Assembly: GCA_963788055.1 (NCBI GenBank)
Contig: CAWBFA010000005.1
Span: 186,001-250,000 of the forward strand
DNA length: 64,000 nucleotides
Direction of reading: 5' to 3'
Origin: JACCTU01 sp963788055
GTDB taxonomy: Bacteria > Actinomycetota > Thermoleophilia > Gaiellales > Gaiellaceae
Shown here in pieces: positions 18,393 through 28,870 of this stretch. The position numbers and the translations under genes are program-made. A model generated the notes under the pieces. It had not been told where the DNA came from, did not search any database, and saw nothing but the letters and a program-made list of their open reading frames with translations. Position 1 is the first letter of the stretch; every line of letters begins with the position of its first letter.

Positions 18393-19403
18393 AGCGCAAG
18401 CGTCTCGACCACCATCCGCTCGACCGAGTGGTGCTCAAAGGCGCGTGTGCGCGCGGCCGCCGCGACGTCGCGCGCCTCGGCGTCGTGGTCGAGGACCCAT
18501 GCGATTCGATCCGAGAGTGCATCGGGATCGCGGAGGGGCACGAGCCATCCCGTCTCGCCGTCCACGATCGACTCCTTGATGCCGCCGACGGGAGTCGCGA
18601 CGACGGGTACGCCCGCAGCCTGCGCTTCGATCACCGCCAGGCAGAGGCCCTCGAAGCGTGACGGGAAGGCGAACACGTCGAAGGACGCGAGCAGGTCGGG
18701 GACGTCGTCACGCGCGCCGAGGAACTGAAAGCGGTCCCCCAGCGGTTCGGCGAGGCGCTGGAGTTCGTCGCGCAGCTCGCCGTCGCCCGCGACCACGAAG
18801 CGCACCTCCGGATGACGTTCGAGCACGCGGGTGGCCGCGGAGATCAGGTCGCGATGACCCTTCTGCTCGGCGAGGCGCGCGACGTTGCCGACGATCCGTC
18901 CGTCGAGCGCCGGCGTGCCGCGCGCGAAGCGCTCGAGCTCGACCCCGAGCGGGACGACGTGCGACCGGAGCGAGCGCGCGTCCGAAATGCGATCCGTCTC
19001 GGACGTGTAGATCACCTCCGGCCGCGTCCACCAGCCCAGGCGCTGCCAGATCCGGCCTGCCGGGTTGTCGCGCCTCGGCAACTCGGGTGTGTGGTGGGTC
19101 ACGAGCAACCGCGGGACGCGAGCGACGCGCGCCGCGAGCTGCGCCTGGGGAAAGAGCTCGCTCACGTGCACGACGCGCGGCCGAAGCGCGCGCAGGCGCC
19201 GGGCGAGTCGGAGCGTCAGCCCGCCTGCATCGAGGTCGAAGGTCTCCGTGTGCACCCCGAGCCGGCCGAAGGGGGCGAGCACCGGGTCGTCCGGGTACAA
19301 GCAGCGCGACCGCCTGGCCGCGCTCGCGCAGGCCGCGGACGACCGCGGCGACGTACTCCTCGACTGCGCCCCAGTTGCGCAGACCGTGGACGAACGCGAT
19401 CAC
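18377..19403 (-). CDS. Glycosyltransferase family 4, one frameshift
   Basis: The GTG at 19403 overlaps the upstream stop (GTGA) and opens VIAFVHGLRNWGAVEEYVA. The frame changes at about 19296-19302 into YPDDPVLAPFGRLGVHTET; deleting one base gives 341 residues. The GT4 core is clear: THHTPELPR, GNVARLAEQKGHRDLI, VVAGDGELRDEL, and the donor-site EX7E in EGLCLAVIE followed by AAGVPVVATPVGG. It should transfer a sugar from a nucleotide donor with retention. It is the last of four coupled glycosyltransferase genes read leftward from 22475. Confidence 0.75.
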
Positions 19404-20416
19404 GCGAGCGCCGCCTCGATCGCGTCGGCCAGCTGCGCAGCAGTTCGCGCCCACGTGAACTCTGCCGCGCGCGCCAGTCCACGCATGCGCAGGTCGGCGG
19501 CGAGCGCGGGGTCCTGCTGCACGCGCCGAAGCGCCGCGGAGAAGGCGGCGGCGTCGCCCGGTGCGCACAGGAGACCGGCGTCTCCGATCACTTCGGGAAT
19601 CGACGTCGTGTTCGAGGCGACGACCGGCGTTCCGCAGGCCATCGCCTCGAGCACCTGGTACCCGAAGCCCTCGTAGCGGCTCGTGTCGATGAACGCCGCC
19701 GCGCCGCGATAGAGGTCGATCAGCTCGGCGTCCGGAACGCGCCCCACCAGCTCCGCCCCGCCCGACGGCCCGGAGTACGAGCCGGCCACGACGAGACGGG
19801 CGCCGGCCCGGCGAGCTGCCTCGATCGCCGTGGGGGTGTCGTCGCGAGGATCCGACGAGCCGAGGTGGAGGATGTACGGCTCCGCGTCGCCGCGCGACTC
19901 GCCGGGCGTGAAGTCGGAGTCGAGCCCCGGGTAGAGCGGCCGAGCCGCAGGGGCCACGTCACGAACCGCCGAAGCCGTCGCCGCCGAGCCCGTCAGGACG
20001 ACGCTCGCCCGGGCGAGGCTCCGCCGCCAGAGAGCGAGCGTGAGACGATCGCTCCCACGCTGCCACGAGTCGGCCCCGGTGCGCCGGTTCTCCTCGATCC
20101 GATGACTGGGCGGCTCGAACAGCCAGACGAGAAACGGCCCTCCGCCCACGACGGGAAGACGCTCGGTCCAGGTCAGCAGCGCGTCGAGGCGGTGCCTGCC
20201 GAATGCCCGAGCGAGCCCGACCTGCTCCCAGAGGATCGTCGGCCTCGCCCGCACGCCGATCGCGGCGTCCGGCGCGAGCTCGGCGGGGTGACGCGTGAAG
20301 ACGACGAGCTCGTGGCGGCCGAGCTCGGCCAGCGCGCGCACCGTGCCCCGCTGCACCCTCGAGATCCCCTTCGCGTCCGGCGCGACGGAGGTAGCGTCGA
20401 TGCCGAGCCGGATCAC
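19400..20416 (-). CDS. Glycosyltransferase family 4
   Basis: A 338-residue GT-B protein. IRLGIDATSVAPDAKGISR is the N-terminal strand and loop of the mannosyltransferase-like GT4 branch that processes acceptors with GIxR. ILHLGSSDPRDDTPTAIEA marks the donor domain, and EGFGYQVLE is an intact EX7E followed by MACGTPVVASNTTSIPEV. The GTG start overlaps the GT2 stop (GTGA) and its own stop overlaps the next GTG, so the genes are translated in series. The donor sugar is unknown. Confidence 0.82.
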   Translation of the reverse strand: MIRLGIDATSVAPDAKGISRVQRGTVRALAELGRHELVVFTRHPAELAPDAAIGVRARPTILWEQVGLARAFGRHRLDALLTWTERLPVVGGGPFLVWLFEPPSHRIEENRRTGADSWQRGSDRLTLALWRRSLARASVVLTGSAATASAVRDVAPAARPLYPGLDSDFTPGESRGDAEPYILHLGSSDPRDDTPTAIEAARRAGARLVVAGSYSGPSGGAELVGRVPDAELIDLYRGAAAFIDTSRYEGFGYQVLEAMACGTPVVASNTTSIPEVIGDAGLLCAPGDAAAFSAALRRVQQDPALAADLRMRGLARAAEFTWARTAAQLADAIEAALA

Positions 20417-21243
20417 GGCATGACCGAGCGCGCGACGGCGCGCGCGAGCAGGCCGGCACCTCGCAGCGTCGGGCTCAGCCGCAGCGAGCGGGCGAGGTAG
20501 CGCCGTGCCTCCGCGAGCCGGCCTGCGTCGTAGAAGTAGTCGCCCGCGGCGAGATAGGCGCTCGCGCGACCGCGGTTCGAGTCGCGCAGGACGTGTTCGG
20601 CGAAGCGAACGTAGTCGCGGGCCTTCAGGAGCGAGCCGCCGCCCGACTTCGACTCAGGATGGACGCGGTAGGTCGCGACGCGGTCGGCGATCGGCTTGAC
20701 GACCCCGTGCCGCGCGACGCGGAGCGCGAACTCGAAATCGAACAGGTAGTGCGCGTCTTCGTCGAGCGGGCCCGCGAGCTCCCACGCCCGGCGGCGGAAG
20801 AGCGATCCCGGTTGCACGACGAAGTTCTCGCAGCGCCGGATCATCTCGCCCGTGTCGAAGGGCCGAGCCGGGAGCGGGAACAACTCGGCGCCGCCCTCGT
20901 CGACGAACACTGCCTCGCCGTAGACGAGAAGCGCCTCGGGGTCGCTTTCGAGCTCGGCGACCACGCGGGCGACCGCGCCTGGCACGAGCGTGTCGTCGGA
21001 GGCCAGCCAGCCGAGGACCCCGCCGCTCGCGCGCGCGAATCCCTTGTTGAGCGCGTGCGCCTGTCCGCGATCCGGCTCACTCGTCCACCAGGCGAGCCGA
21101 TCTGCGTACTGCTCGATCACGTCGACGCTTCCGTCGGTCGAGCCGCCGTCGACGACGAGCAGTTCGAGCTCCGCGTCGTCCTGCTCGAGCGCGGAACGGA
21201 GCGACTCCTCGAGGAAGCGTCCCTGGTTGTACGAGGGGATCAC
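20413..21243 (-). CDS. Glycosyltransferase family 2
   Basis: A 276-residue GT-A protein. IPSYNQGRFLEESLRSAL opens the nucleotide-binding fold, DGGSTDGSVDVI binds the donor, and WLASDDTLVPGA holds the metal-binding DxD-like SDD. FVVQPGSLFRRRAWE and YLFDFEFALRVA contribute the acceptor and base region. The GTG at 21243 omits the usual two or three residues of strand 1 (VSLVIPSYN is encoded if translation begins earlier), and no ATG, GTG or TTG lies between it and the upstream stop. A CTG start about 20 bases upstream is an alternative. It is an inverting transferase of unknown donor. Confidence 0.8.
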   Translation of the reverse strand: MIPSYNQGRFLEESLRSALEQDDAELELLVVDGGSTDGSVDVIEQYADRLAWWTSEPDRGQAHALNKGFARASGGVLGWLASDDTLVPGAVARVVAELESDPEALLVYGEAVFVDEGGAELFPLPARPFDTGEMIRRCENFVVQPGSLFRRRAWELAGPLDEDAHYLFDFEFALRVARHGVVKPIADRVATYRVHPESKSGGGSLLKARDYVRFAEHVLRDSNRGRASAYLAAGDYFYDAGRLAEARRYLARSLRLSPTLRGAGLLARAVARSVMP

Positions 21244-21256
21244 GAGCGAGACGAGC

Positions 21257-22475
21257 TCAGGCAGCGGCGAGCACCTCCTCGTAGAGGTCGACGTAGCGCT
21301 GCACCTGCAGCTCGACGTCGTACTCTCGCTCGGCGACCTCCCTGCAGCGTGCGCTCAAGCGGGCGAGCAGCTCGGGGTCGCCGAGCAGAGCTTTCAACCC
21401 GTCGGCCAGTGCGTCGACGCGACCGTAGGCCGCCTGGTAGCCGGTCTCGAGGTGGCGCACGACCTCGGTCACGCCGCCCCGGTCGAACGAGATGCACGGC
21501 GTCCCGCACGCGATCGACTCCTGCGCGGTCTGCGCGAGCACGTCGGCGAGCGTCGGCACGGCGAAGACGTCGGCGGCGCGGTAGGCGTCGCGGAGCGTCA
21601 ACTCGTCCGAGACCGGGCCGAGCGACACCGACTCGAGCTGTTGGGGAGCGGTCCCGCTGCCGGCCAACAGGAGGAGCGGTGGACTGCTCGAGCGTGCGGA
21701 GCGCCTGGACGAGGAGGTGCAGGCCCTTGCGCCGCTCGCCCAGGTCCGCGGCGGCGAAGAAGACGATCGGGTGGGACTCCGGCAGGCCGAGGCGGCGTCG
21801 CGCGTCCTCCTTCGAGCCCGGCGAGAAGACCTCGGTGTCGATCCCGTTCGGGATGTGACGTGCCGCGAAGCGCTCGAGCAGCGGGCTCGTGCGGACGAGC
21901 TCGAGCAGCCAGCGCGACGGAACGACGATCTGCAGGTGCGAGTGCGCGTACACGAAGCGCTTGAGCCTCCAGAGCAGCGCCGTCGTGTCGCGCGAGAGTC
22001 GCGGGTACTCGTCCAGGTACGGGCACGCACCGCATCCGGTACGCCAGCGCTCGCAGTCGAGTGAGTATGCGACGTGCCCCGTCATTGCCCACTGGTCGTG
22101 GAGGAGCCACACGACCGGACGCCGCCGGCTGAGGAACGGCAGCGCCGTGAAGCTGAAGTAGCTGCCGTGGAGGTTGTGGAGCTGCACGACGTCTGCCGAC
22201 CGGAACCACTGGTCGGCCGCGACGCCGAAGGACGACGGGTAGAACGTGTACTGGAGGCTCAGCCGGTCGAGGACGGCCCCCGAGGCCCTGTCGGCTCCCC
22301 GCCAGCCGGCATTGCGCTTCAGGCGCCGCACGTTGCGGTCGTCCGTGACCTTTCGCCCCACGAGCATCCGGGAGGCGTGGCCCGACCCGTTCAGCCCGCG
22401 ATGGATCTTGTACGCGGCCCGCGCGGCACCACCTGCCGCATCGGACTCGGAGATGTGGAGAACGGACAATCCCAT
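21257..22475 (-). CDS. Glycosyltransferase family 4, one frameshift
   Basis: The ATG at 22475 opens GLSVLHISESDAAGGAARA, a GT4 N-terminus with the glycine loop. VWLLHDQWAMTGHVAYSLDC and PNGIDTEVFSPGSK are typical of the WcaC-like GT4 branch. The frame shifts at about 21672-21682 into LLLLAGSGTAPQQLESV and continues to DVLAQTAQESIACGTPCISFDRGG; removing one base restores 405 residues. TATGCT lies nine bases before the start. It is the first gene of the leftward four-gene glycosyltransferase block and is divergent from the double GT4 gene 42 bases away. Confidence 0.72.
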
Positions 22476-22484
22476 GCGGGGGCT

Positions 22485-22490
22485 AGCATA
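22485..22490 (-). promoter_or_regulatory. Putative -10 element (TATGCT) for the leftward GT block
   Basis: Minus-strand TATGCT ends nine bases before the ATG at 22475. A plus-strand TAGGTT at 22489-22494 overlaps it and could serve the divergent gene with a short leader. Confidence 0.4.
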
Positions 22491-22517
22491 GGTTTCCGCT
22501 TCACAGCGGCTGTTTTC

Positions 22518-24987
22518 ATGCTCAAGCGCCTACGCACGCCCGTTCTCTTCGTCCACCACCGCTCCGAGCTCGGTGGCGCGCCCGCGTCGTTGTCGTACCT
22601 GATCCGCGAGCTCGACGACGAGCAGTTCGAGCCGCACATCTACTGCCCGCCAGGCCCGGCGGCCGAGCTCTTCCGCGAGGCGGGGGCGCACGTGCACACG
22701 GGCCCGGTCGCGGGCTTCACGCACATCTGGGCGTCGACGTACCGCGGCAGGCGCTGGCTGCTGTTCGCACGCGAGCTCGCGCTCCTGCCGCAGCACGTCA
22801 TCCGGTTCCGCCGGACGCTGCGCCGCAACCAGTTCGAGCTCGTGCACTTCAACGACTCGCCGCTGATCCCGGCGGCGTGGCTCGCACGTCGCGAGAACCT
22901 GCCGGTCGTCTGGCACCTGCGGTCGGCGCTTCCCGACGGCGGCAAGGACCGCCGCTCGGCGTTCGTGCGCGCGGCGATCCAGCGGCTCGCCACGACGTCG
23001 ATCGCGATCACGCACGACGTCGCGAACGTCTTCGGAGTCGGCTCGACGGTCGTCCCGAACTCCGTCGACCTCCGAGCGCTTTCGCCCGGGCGACCCCGCG
23101 AGCGCCAAGTCCGCGCTCGGGCTCCCGCCCGACCGTCCGGTCGTCTCCTACTTCGGCTTCATCTACCCGTCGAAGGGCTTCCGCGAGTTCATCGAAGCCG
23201 CCGCACGCCTCCGCGACCGCGGGCTCGACGCGAGCTACCTGATCGTCGGCGGCGCGGTCCGCGGCGAGGAGTTCTTCCGCACGCTCGTCGGCCGCTCGCT
23301 GCAGCTCGCCGACCTGACGCGGAACTACGAGTCCGAGGCGAAGCAGCTCGTCGACGAGCTCGGGCTGACGGAGCTCTTCCGCTTCGTCCCGTTCACGCAG
23401 GACACCGCGAACCTGTACCAGGCGAGCGACGTCGTCGTCGCGCCGTCGCAGGGGCCGGAGCTCGGACGTCCGGTGATCGAGGCCGCCGCGTCGGGCGTGC
23501 CGGTGGTCGCGTCGGGGTCCCGCACCGGGGGCGGCGTCGTCGTGCCGGGCGAGACGGGCGTGCTCGTCGACAACTTCGGGCCCGAAACGCTCGCCGACGC
23601 GGTCGCGGACCTGCTCGCCGAGCCTTCGCGGCGTGAGAACTTCGGCCGCCTCGCGCGCGCGCATGCCGAGGAGAACTTCGACCCCGCGAAGAACGCGCGG
23701 CGCATCGAGGGCATCTACCGCCGCATCGCGCCGCTGCGCGAGCGGATCCCGGTGCTCTACGTCCACCACCGCCCGCAGCTCGGCGGCGCGCCGTCGTCTC
23801 TCGCGCAGCTGATCCGCAACCTCGACGACCGCTTCGAGCCCCACGTCTTCTGCCCGGAAGGGCCTGCCGCCGACCTTTTCGCCGACGCCGGTGCGACCGT
23901 GCACAAGGGCGAGGTCTCCATCTTCGCGCACGCGTGGGACTCACCCTACGAGGGCCTACGCTGGCTCGTCCTCGGCCGCGAGGTCGCCGCGCTGCCGCCG
24001 CACCTGCGCCAGCTCGAGCGCCTGATGCGCACGCACCGCTTCCCGGTCGTGCACTTGAACGACTCGCCGTTGCTCGCGGCCGCGATGGTCTCGCACCGGA
24101 ACGGCGCGAAGGTCGTGTGGCATCTGCGCTCCGCGCTCGCCGGCGAGGGTCGCGACCACCGCTCGCGCGCGATCGGGGCGATGATGGAGCGCTGGGGAGA
24201 CGCCGCGATCGCGATCGACCGCGACGTCGCAGAGCGGTTCCCGATCCGACTGCCGCTGACGATCGTGCACAACTCGGTCGAGCCGCCCGTGTCGCGCAAC
24301 GGCGCGGGCAAGAGCCCGCTCGGGCTGCCACCCGACCGTGTCTTGATCGGCTTCGCGGGCTTCGTCCGCCGTCAGAAGGGCTGGCCGGAGCTCGTCGAGG
24401 CGGCAGACATCCTCGTCCGGGAAGGCGCCCCTGCGCACTTCGTGATCATGGGCGGCGGCGTTCGCCCGCCCGAGTACTTCCGAACGCTGCGCGGGCGCGC
24501 GCTCGAAGCGACCAACCTGCTGACCGACGAGGAGTCGGCGATCAAGGCGCTCGTGAGCGCGAAGGGCCTCGAGCCGAACTTCTCGTTCCTGCCGTTCACC
24601 GCGGAGACCGGCGAGATCTACAGCGCCCTCGACGTCGTGACCTTTCCGAACCAGGGCGTCGGACTCGGACGTCCCGTGCTCGAGGCCGCAACGTACGGGA
24701 AGCCCGTCGTCGCGTCGGGCTCGCGCGACGGCGCCGGGATCCTCTTGCCGGGCCGGACGGGGTTCCTGCTGGACGACGCGCGACCGGAGCGGATCGCAGC
24801 CGCGCTGCGCGAGCTCATCGCCGAGCCCGAGTTGCGAGCGCGCCTCGGCAGCGCGGCGCTCGACCATGCCCGCGAGCGCTTCGACCCGGTGGTGAACGCA
24901 CGCGCGGTGGAGGCGGTCTACGACCAGCTCCTGGGCCTCGAGCCCGAGCCGGCGCCCGTGCCGCAGACCGCTCGCGTCGCAGCCTGA
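22518..24987 (+). CDS. Tandem double glycosyltransferase (two GT4 domains in one protein), one frameshift
   Basis: Two homologous GT4 units lie in one reading frame. Unit 1 starts VLFVHHRSELGGAPASLSYL; unit 2, from about residue 409, starts VLYVHHRPQLGGAPSSLAQL. Each repeats VWHLRSAL, a donor domain (FGFIYPSKGF / FAGFVRRQKGW) and a LGRPVxEAA donor loop. No stop or start separates them: the first unit ends NARRIEGIYRRIAPLRERI and runs straight on. A break at 23078-23088, in unit 1 after VPNSVDL, looks like one extra C; without it the protein is 822 residues. In unit 2 the first Glu of EX7E reads Gly. It may add two successive sugars. It is coupled to asnB by TGATG. Confidence 0.72.
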
Positions 24988-26831
24988 TGTGCGGCCTCTG
25001 CGGTGTCGTCTCGCTCGGGCGGCCACCCGAGACGGAGACCGTTCGTCGGATGGCGTCAGCACTCGACCACCGTGGACCCGACGGCGACGGCTCGTTCGCC
25101 GACGACGGCGTCGCGTTCGGCTTCCGTCGGCTCGCGATCATCGACCTGAGCGATGCGGGCATGCAGCCGTTCGCCAGCGACGACGGCACCCTGCACCTGA
25201 TGCACAACGGCGAGATCTACAACTACCGCGAGCTGCGTCGGGAGCTCGAGGGCAATGGTCATCACTTCCGCTCGCAGACCGACACCGAGGTGATCGTCCA
25301 CGCGTACGAAGAGTGGGGTGACGAGTGCGTGCGTCGGTTCAACGGCATGTGGGCGTTCGCGCTCTGGGACGGCCGGCGGCAGAGGCTCTTCTGCTCGCGC
25401 GACCGCTTCGGCGTGAAGCCGTTCTACTACTCGTGGGACGGCGGCCGGTTCGCGTTCGCGAGCGAGCTGAAGGCCTTCCGCGCGGTTGGCGCGCTCGAGC
25501 CGCACCTGCCCGCGGTGCGCGACTTCCTCGAGCAGGGCTACGTCGACCACACGGACGAGACGTTCTTCGCCGGGATCCGCAAGCTCCCGCCGGCGCACTC
25601 GCTCGTCGTCGACGAGCGCGGGCTCCGGCTGAACCGCTATTGGGAGATCGAGCCGCGCGAGGTGGACGGTGACTCCGCCGACGCGGTGCGGGAGCTCTTC
25701 CTCGACGCGGTGCGCCTCCGCCTGCGAAGCGACGTCCCCGTCGGCACGTGCCTCTCGGGCGGAATCGACTCCTCGGCGATCGTCTGCGCGGTCGACCACC
25801 TGTTGCGCACCGAGGCCGAGAACGCACGCCCCGTCGGCGACCGCCAGCGCACCTTCACGGCGTTCTTCGAGGAGCGTGGGTTCGACGAGCGGCCGTTCGC
25901 GGAGGCGGTCGTCACGCAGACGCGTTCGCAGCCGAACTGGGTCACGTTCGACTCGCGCGAACTCGTCGACGTGCTCCCGTCGATCGTCCGCACCCAGGAC
26001 GAGCCGTTCGGCTCCACGTCGATCGTCGCGCAGTGGTTCGTGATGCGCGCCGCCAAGGAAGTCGGATTGAAGGTGATGCTCGACGGTCAGGGCGCGGACG
26101 AGACGCTGGCGGGCTACCACGGCTACTTCGGGCCGTTCTTCGCCGACCTGCTGCGCAGCGGACAGCTGCGAGAGCTCGGAGCGGAGCTGCGGGCATACCG
26201 GACGCTCCACGGCGCCGGTGTCGGCACGGCCGCGGTCGCCCTGGCGCGTCCGTTTCTGCCCGAGCGCGTGCGCTGGGCGGCGCGCGGGCGCGTGCGCGGC
26301 GGCTCGGCGCTCGTGCACGCCGACCTGCCCGCGACCGCCGCCGAGCGCGTGAACGGCTTCGGAGGCGGCTATCTGCGCCGGCAGATGCACCTCATCCTGA
26401 CGCGTCGCGGCTTGCCTGAGCTCCTGCACTACGAGGATCGCAACTCAATGGCGCACTCCCTCGAGGCGCGCGTCCCGTTTCTCGACTACCGGCTCGTCGA
26501 GCTCCTGTTCTCGCTCGGAGCGCATGACCTGATCGAGCGCGGAAAGACGAAGGCGGTTCTGCGCCGGGCACTGGGCGACCTGCTACCCCCAGTGGTGCGC
26601 GACCGCGTCGACAAGCTCGGCTTCGTCACGCCCGAGGCGGCGTGGCTCCGGAACGGACTCGGGGGACTCGCCGCCGACGTGTTCGCCTCCCGCGAGTTTC
26701 GCGAGCGCGGCTTCGTGAACGCCGGCGCGGCGCGGCGAAGCCTGGAACGCCACCGCACGGGCGAGCGCGCGGCCGGCTTCGAACTCTGGCGAGCGCTCTG
26801 CGTCGAGCTCTGGGCGCGAGAGTTCCTCTAG
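24987..26831 (+). CDS. asnB: Asparagine synthase-like glutamine amidotransferase (first copy)
   Basis: A 614-residue protein with both halves complete. Cys2 after the initiator Met (MCGLCG) is the glutaminase nucleophile; LDHRGPDGDG, RLAIIDLSD and NGEIYNYRELR follow. The synthetase half has the PP-loop SGGIDSS near residue 257 and LEARVPFLDYRLVEL. It hydrolyses glutamine and amidates an adenylated carboxylate. In surface-glycan clusters AsnB homologues such as WbpS amidate uronic acid residues rather than make free asparagine; that role is inferred here from the setting. It follows the double glycosyltransferase without a gap and precedes a methyltransferase with its own hexamer. Confidence 0.85.
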   Translation: MCGLCGVVSLGRPPETETVRRMASALDHRGPDGDGSFADDGVAFGFRRLAIIDLSDAGMQPFASDDGTLHLMHNGEIYNYRELRRELEGNGHHFRSQTDTEVIVHAYEEWGDECVRRFNGMWAFALWDGRRQRLFCSRDRFGVKPFYYSWDGGRFAFASELKAFRAVGALEPHLPAVRDFLEQGYVDHTDETFFAGIRKLPPAHSLVVDERGLRLNRYWEIEPREVDGDSADAVRELFLDAVRLRLRSDVPVGTCLSGGIDSSAIVCAVDHLLRTEAENARPVGDRQRTFTAFFEERGFDERPFAEAVVTQTRSQPNWVTFDSRELVDVLPSIVRTQDEPFGSTSIVAQWFVMRAAKEVGLKVMLDGQGADETLAGYHGYFGPFFADLLRSGQLRELGAELRAYRTLHGAGVGTAAVALARPFLPERVRWAARGRVRGGSALVHADLPATAAERVNGFGGGYLRRQMHLILTRRGLPELLHYEDRNSMAHSLEARVPFLDYRLVELLFSLGAHDLIERGKTKAVLRRALGDLLPPVVRDRVDKLGFVTPEAAWLRNGLGGLAADVFASREFRERGFVNAGAARRSLERHRTGERAAGFELWRALCVELWAREFL

Positions 26832-26834
26832 GGT
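26829..26834 (+). promoter_or_regulatory. Putative -10 element (TAGGGT) embedded in the asnB stop codon
   Basis: The first three bases are the TAG stop of asnB. The hexamer ends eight bases before the GTG of the methyltransferase at 26843. Confidence 0.4.
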
Positions 26835-26842
26835 CAGCGGCC

Positions 26843-27685
26843 GTGACGACGCAAGAGCAGGTCCGCGACTGGTGGAACCGGAACCCGATGTCGTACGACG
26901 TCGACGACCCGATTCCCTACGAGGAGGGCTCGCAGGAGTTCTTCCGCGAGATCGACCGCCGCATCTTCCACCCGCGCTACATGCGTCTCACAGCCGACGC
27001 GAGCGGGAAGCCGTTCTCGCTCTTCGTCGACTTCGACTCGCTTCGCGGCAAGGACGTGCTCGACGTCGGAATCGGGAGCGGGATCGCGACGCAGATGCTC
27101 GCCGAGGCGGGTGCGAACGTCACCGGCGTCGACCTGACCGACTGGGCCGTCGAGACGACGCGCCGCCGGCTCGCCGCGTTCGGCCTGGAGGCGGACGTGC
27201 GGCAGGCGGACGCGGAGCAGCTGCCGTTTGCCGACGCGAGCTACGACCTCGTGTTCTCGTGGGGCGTGATTCACCACTCGAGCGACATGGACCGTGCGCT
27301 CGCCGAGCTCGTCCGCGTGACCCGGCCCGGCGGGCAGGTCGTGCTGATGGTGTACCACCGTCGCTCGCTCTTCTTCCTCGTCTACCGCGGCTTCCAGGCG
27401 TTCCTGCCGCTCGCGCGCCGGCTCGGCCTGCACTTCGAAGGAGCGCGCGCAGGCGAGACGCGGGGGCTCATCGCGCGCCACTTCACGGTCCCCGAGCTGC
27501 GGAAGAAGCTGCTGGACGCAGGCTTGACGGACATGTGGATCAAGCCGTACGGCCAGGACGCCGAGCTCCTTCCCCTCCCGCGCAGGATCCGCCTCCCGAT
27601 CACCGAGCGCATCCCGCGCTCGGTCAAGGACCCCATCCTGCGCAAGCTCGGGCACCAGCTCGGCGTTCGCGCGACGAGGCCGTAG
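26843..27685 (+). CDS. Class I SAM-dependent methyltransferase
   Basis: A 280-residue enzyme from GTG 26843. It begins VRDWWNRNPMSYDVDD, a lead seen in Methyltransf_11 proteins of surface-glycan and small-molecule clusters. VLDVGIGSGIATQML binds SAM, VTGVDLTDWAV binds the ribose, and FSWGVIHHSSDMDRALAEL with LVRVTRPGG completes the core. A C-terminal region of about 100 residues (ARHFTVPELRKKLLDAGL) resembles an acceptor-binding cap. The substrate is unknown. The GT4 gene follows directly after the stop with no spacer. Confidence 0.78.
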   Translation: MTTQEQVRDWWNRNPMSYDVDDPIPYEEGSQEFFREIDRRIFHPRYMRLTADASGKPFSLFVDFDSLRGKDVLDVGIGSGIATQMLAEAGANVTGVDLTDWAVETTRRRLAAFGLEADVRQADAEQLPFADASYDLVFSWGVIHHSSDMDRALAELVRVTRPGGQVVLMVYHRRSLFFLVYRGFQAFLPLARRLGLHFEGARAGETRGLIARHFTVPELRKKLLDAGLTDMWIKPYGQDAELLPLPRRIRLPITERIPRSVKDPILRKLGHQLGVRATRP

Positions 27686-28870
27686 TTGCCCCGCCTCCTG
27701 CTCGTCACCCCCGCGGAGCTGACCCGCGACGTCCGAGCCCGGCGCGCCGCCGCGGCCGCGATCGATGAGGGCTTCGAGGTGCTCGGGCTCTGCGGGCAGG
27801 TTTCCGGCGAGTCGCCAGTTCCCCTCGAGGGCGTGAGCATCGTCCGAGCGGGCCGAACGGCGCGGGTCGATCCGCGCTGGTTCGGGAACAGCGCCGCCAG
27901 GACGGAAGGACGTGCGCGCCGTGAGCTCCGCGCACTCTTCCGGCTCGCGCGACTGCTCGCGCGATCGGGACGGCTCTGGCGCGCGGGCCGCGGACTTCCC
28001 GCCGTCGACGTGGTGCACGCCAACGACCTCGACACGCTTCCGGCGGGGATCGCGCTCGCGCGCCGCGCCGGCGCGCGGCTTGTCTACGACGCCCACGAGC
28101 TCTACTCCGAGTTCGAGAAGCCTGCGCCGCGGCTCGCCCGGCGCCTGCTGCTCATGCTCGAAGGTTCGCTCGCCAGGCGGGCCGACGCGGTCGTCACCGT
28201 CAGCGAAGGCGTCGCGCGCGAGCTCCAGACCAGACTCCGGCTCGCCGAGCTGCCGCTCGTCGTCACGAACGCACCGCCGCGTGCCGAGATCGCACCGACC
28301 GGATCGTCGGATGGGCCGCTCCGCGTGGTCTACCAGGGCGGGCTCGGACCGGGGCGCGGCCTCGACGACCTCCTCACGGCCGCCGGTGCGAAGGACGTCC
28401 TGCTCACGATCCGGATCCGTATGGCCGACCCGAACGCGCTGCGGCAGATCGTCGCGAGCCGCGGGCTCTTCGACCGCGTGCGCGTGCTCGACCCCGTCCC
28501 TCCGGGCGAGGTGCTCGAAGCGCTCGGCGAGTTCGAGGTGGGCGTGATCTTCGACCGTCCGCAGTCGCGCAACAGCGACCTCTCGCTGCCGAACAAGTTC
28601 TTCGAGTATCTGATGGCCGGCCTGGCGGTTGTCGCGCCGCGCCTCGAGACGATCGGCCCGCTCGTCGAGGGCGAACGCCTGGGCCTGACGTACGCGCCCG
28701 ACGATCCAGACGGCCTCCGCTCCTCGCTCGAGCGTCTTGCCGGCGACCGGGCATCTCTCGGTGAGATGCGTGCCCGCGCCCGCGAGCTCGCGCTGTCGAA
28801 GTTGAACGCCGAAGCCGCGGTCGAGGTGCTCGCGCGAGCGTGGGGCGATAATCGCGCCGATGCACGCTGA
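27686..28870 (+). CDS. Glycosyltransferase family 4
   Basis: A 394-residue GT-B protein reading from a TTG immediately after the upstream TAG. PRLLLVTPAELTRDVRARR opens domain 1. VDVVHANDLDTLPAGI and VYDAHELYSE are segments of the GT4 branch that includes WcaI-like and polymer transferases. Domain 2 has RVVYQGGLGPGRGLDDLL and the donor helix LPNKFFEYLMAGLAVVAP. No Shine-Dalgarno sequence is evident, so translation probably depends on coupling. The last 11 bases overlap the start of the deacetylase-like gene. Confidence 0.78.
   Translation: MPRLLLVTPAELTRDVRARRAAAAAIDEGFEVLGLCGQVSGESPVPLEGVSIVRAGRTARVDPRWFGNSAARTEGRARRELRALFRLARLLARSGRLWRAGRGLPAVDVVHANDLDTLPAGIALARRAGARLVYDAHELYSEFEKPAPRLARRLLLMLEGSLARRADAVVTVSEGVARELQTRLRLAELPLVVTNAPPRAEIAPTGSSDGPLRVVYQGGLGPGRGLDDLLTAAGAKDVLLTIRIRMADPNALRQIVASRGLFDRVRVLDPVPPGEVLEALGEFEVGVIFDRPQSRNSDLSLPNKFFEYLMAGLAVVAPRLETIGPLVEGERLGLTYAPDDPDGLRSSLERLAGDRASLGEMRARARELALSKLNAEAAVEVLARAWGDNRADAR
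28847..28852 (+). promoter_or_regulatory. Putative -10 element (GATAAT) for the deacetylase-like gene
   Basis: GATAAT, five of six matches to TATAAT, ends seven bases before the ATG at 28860. It lies inside the end of the upstream GT4 gene. Confidence 0.45.
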
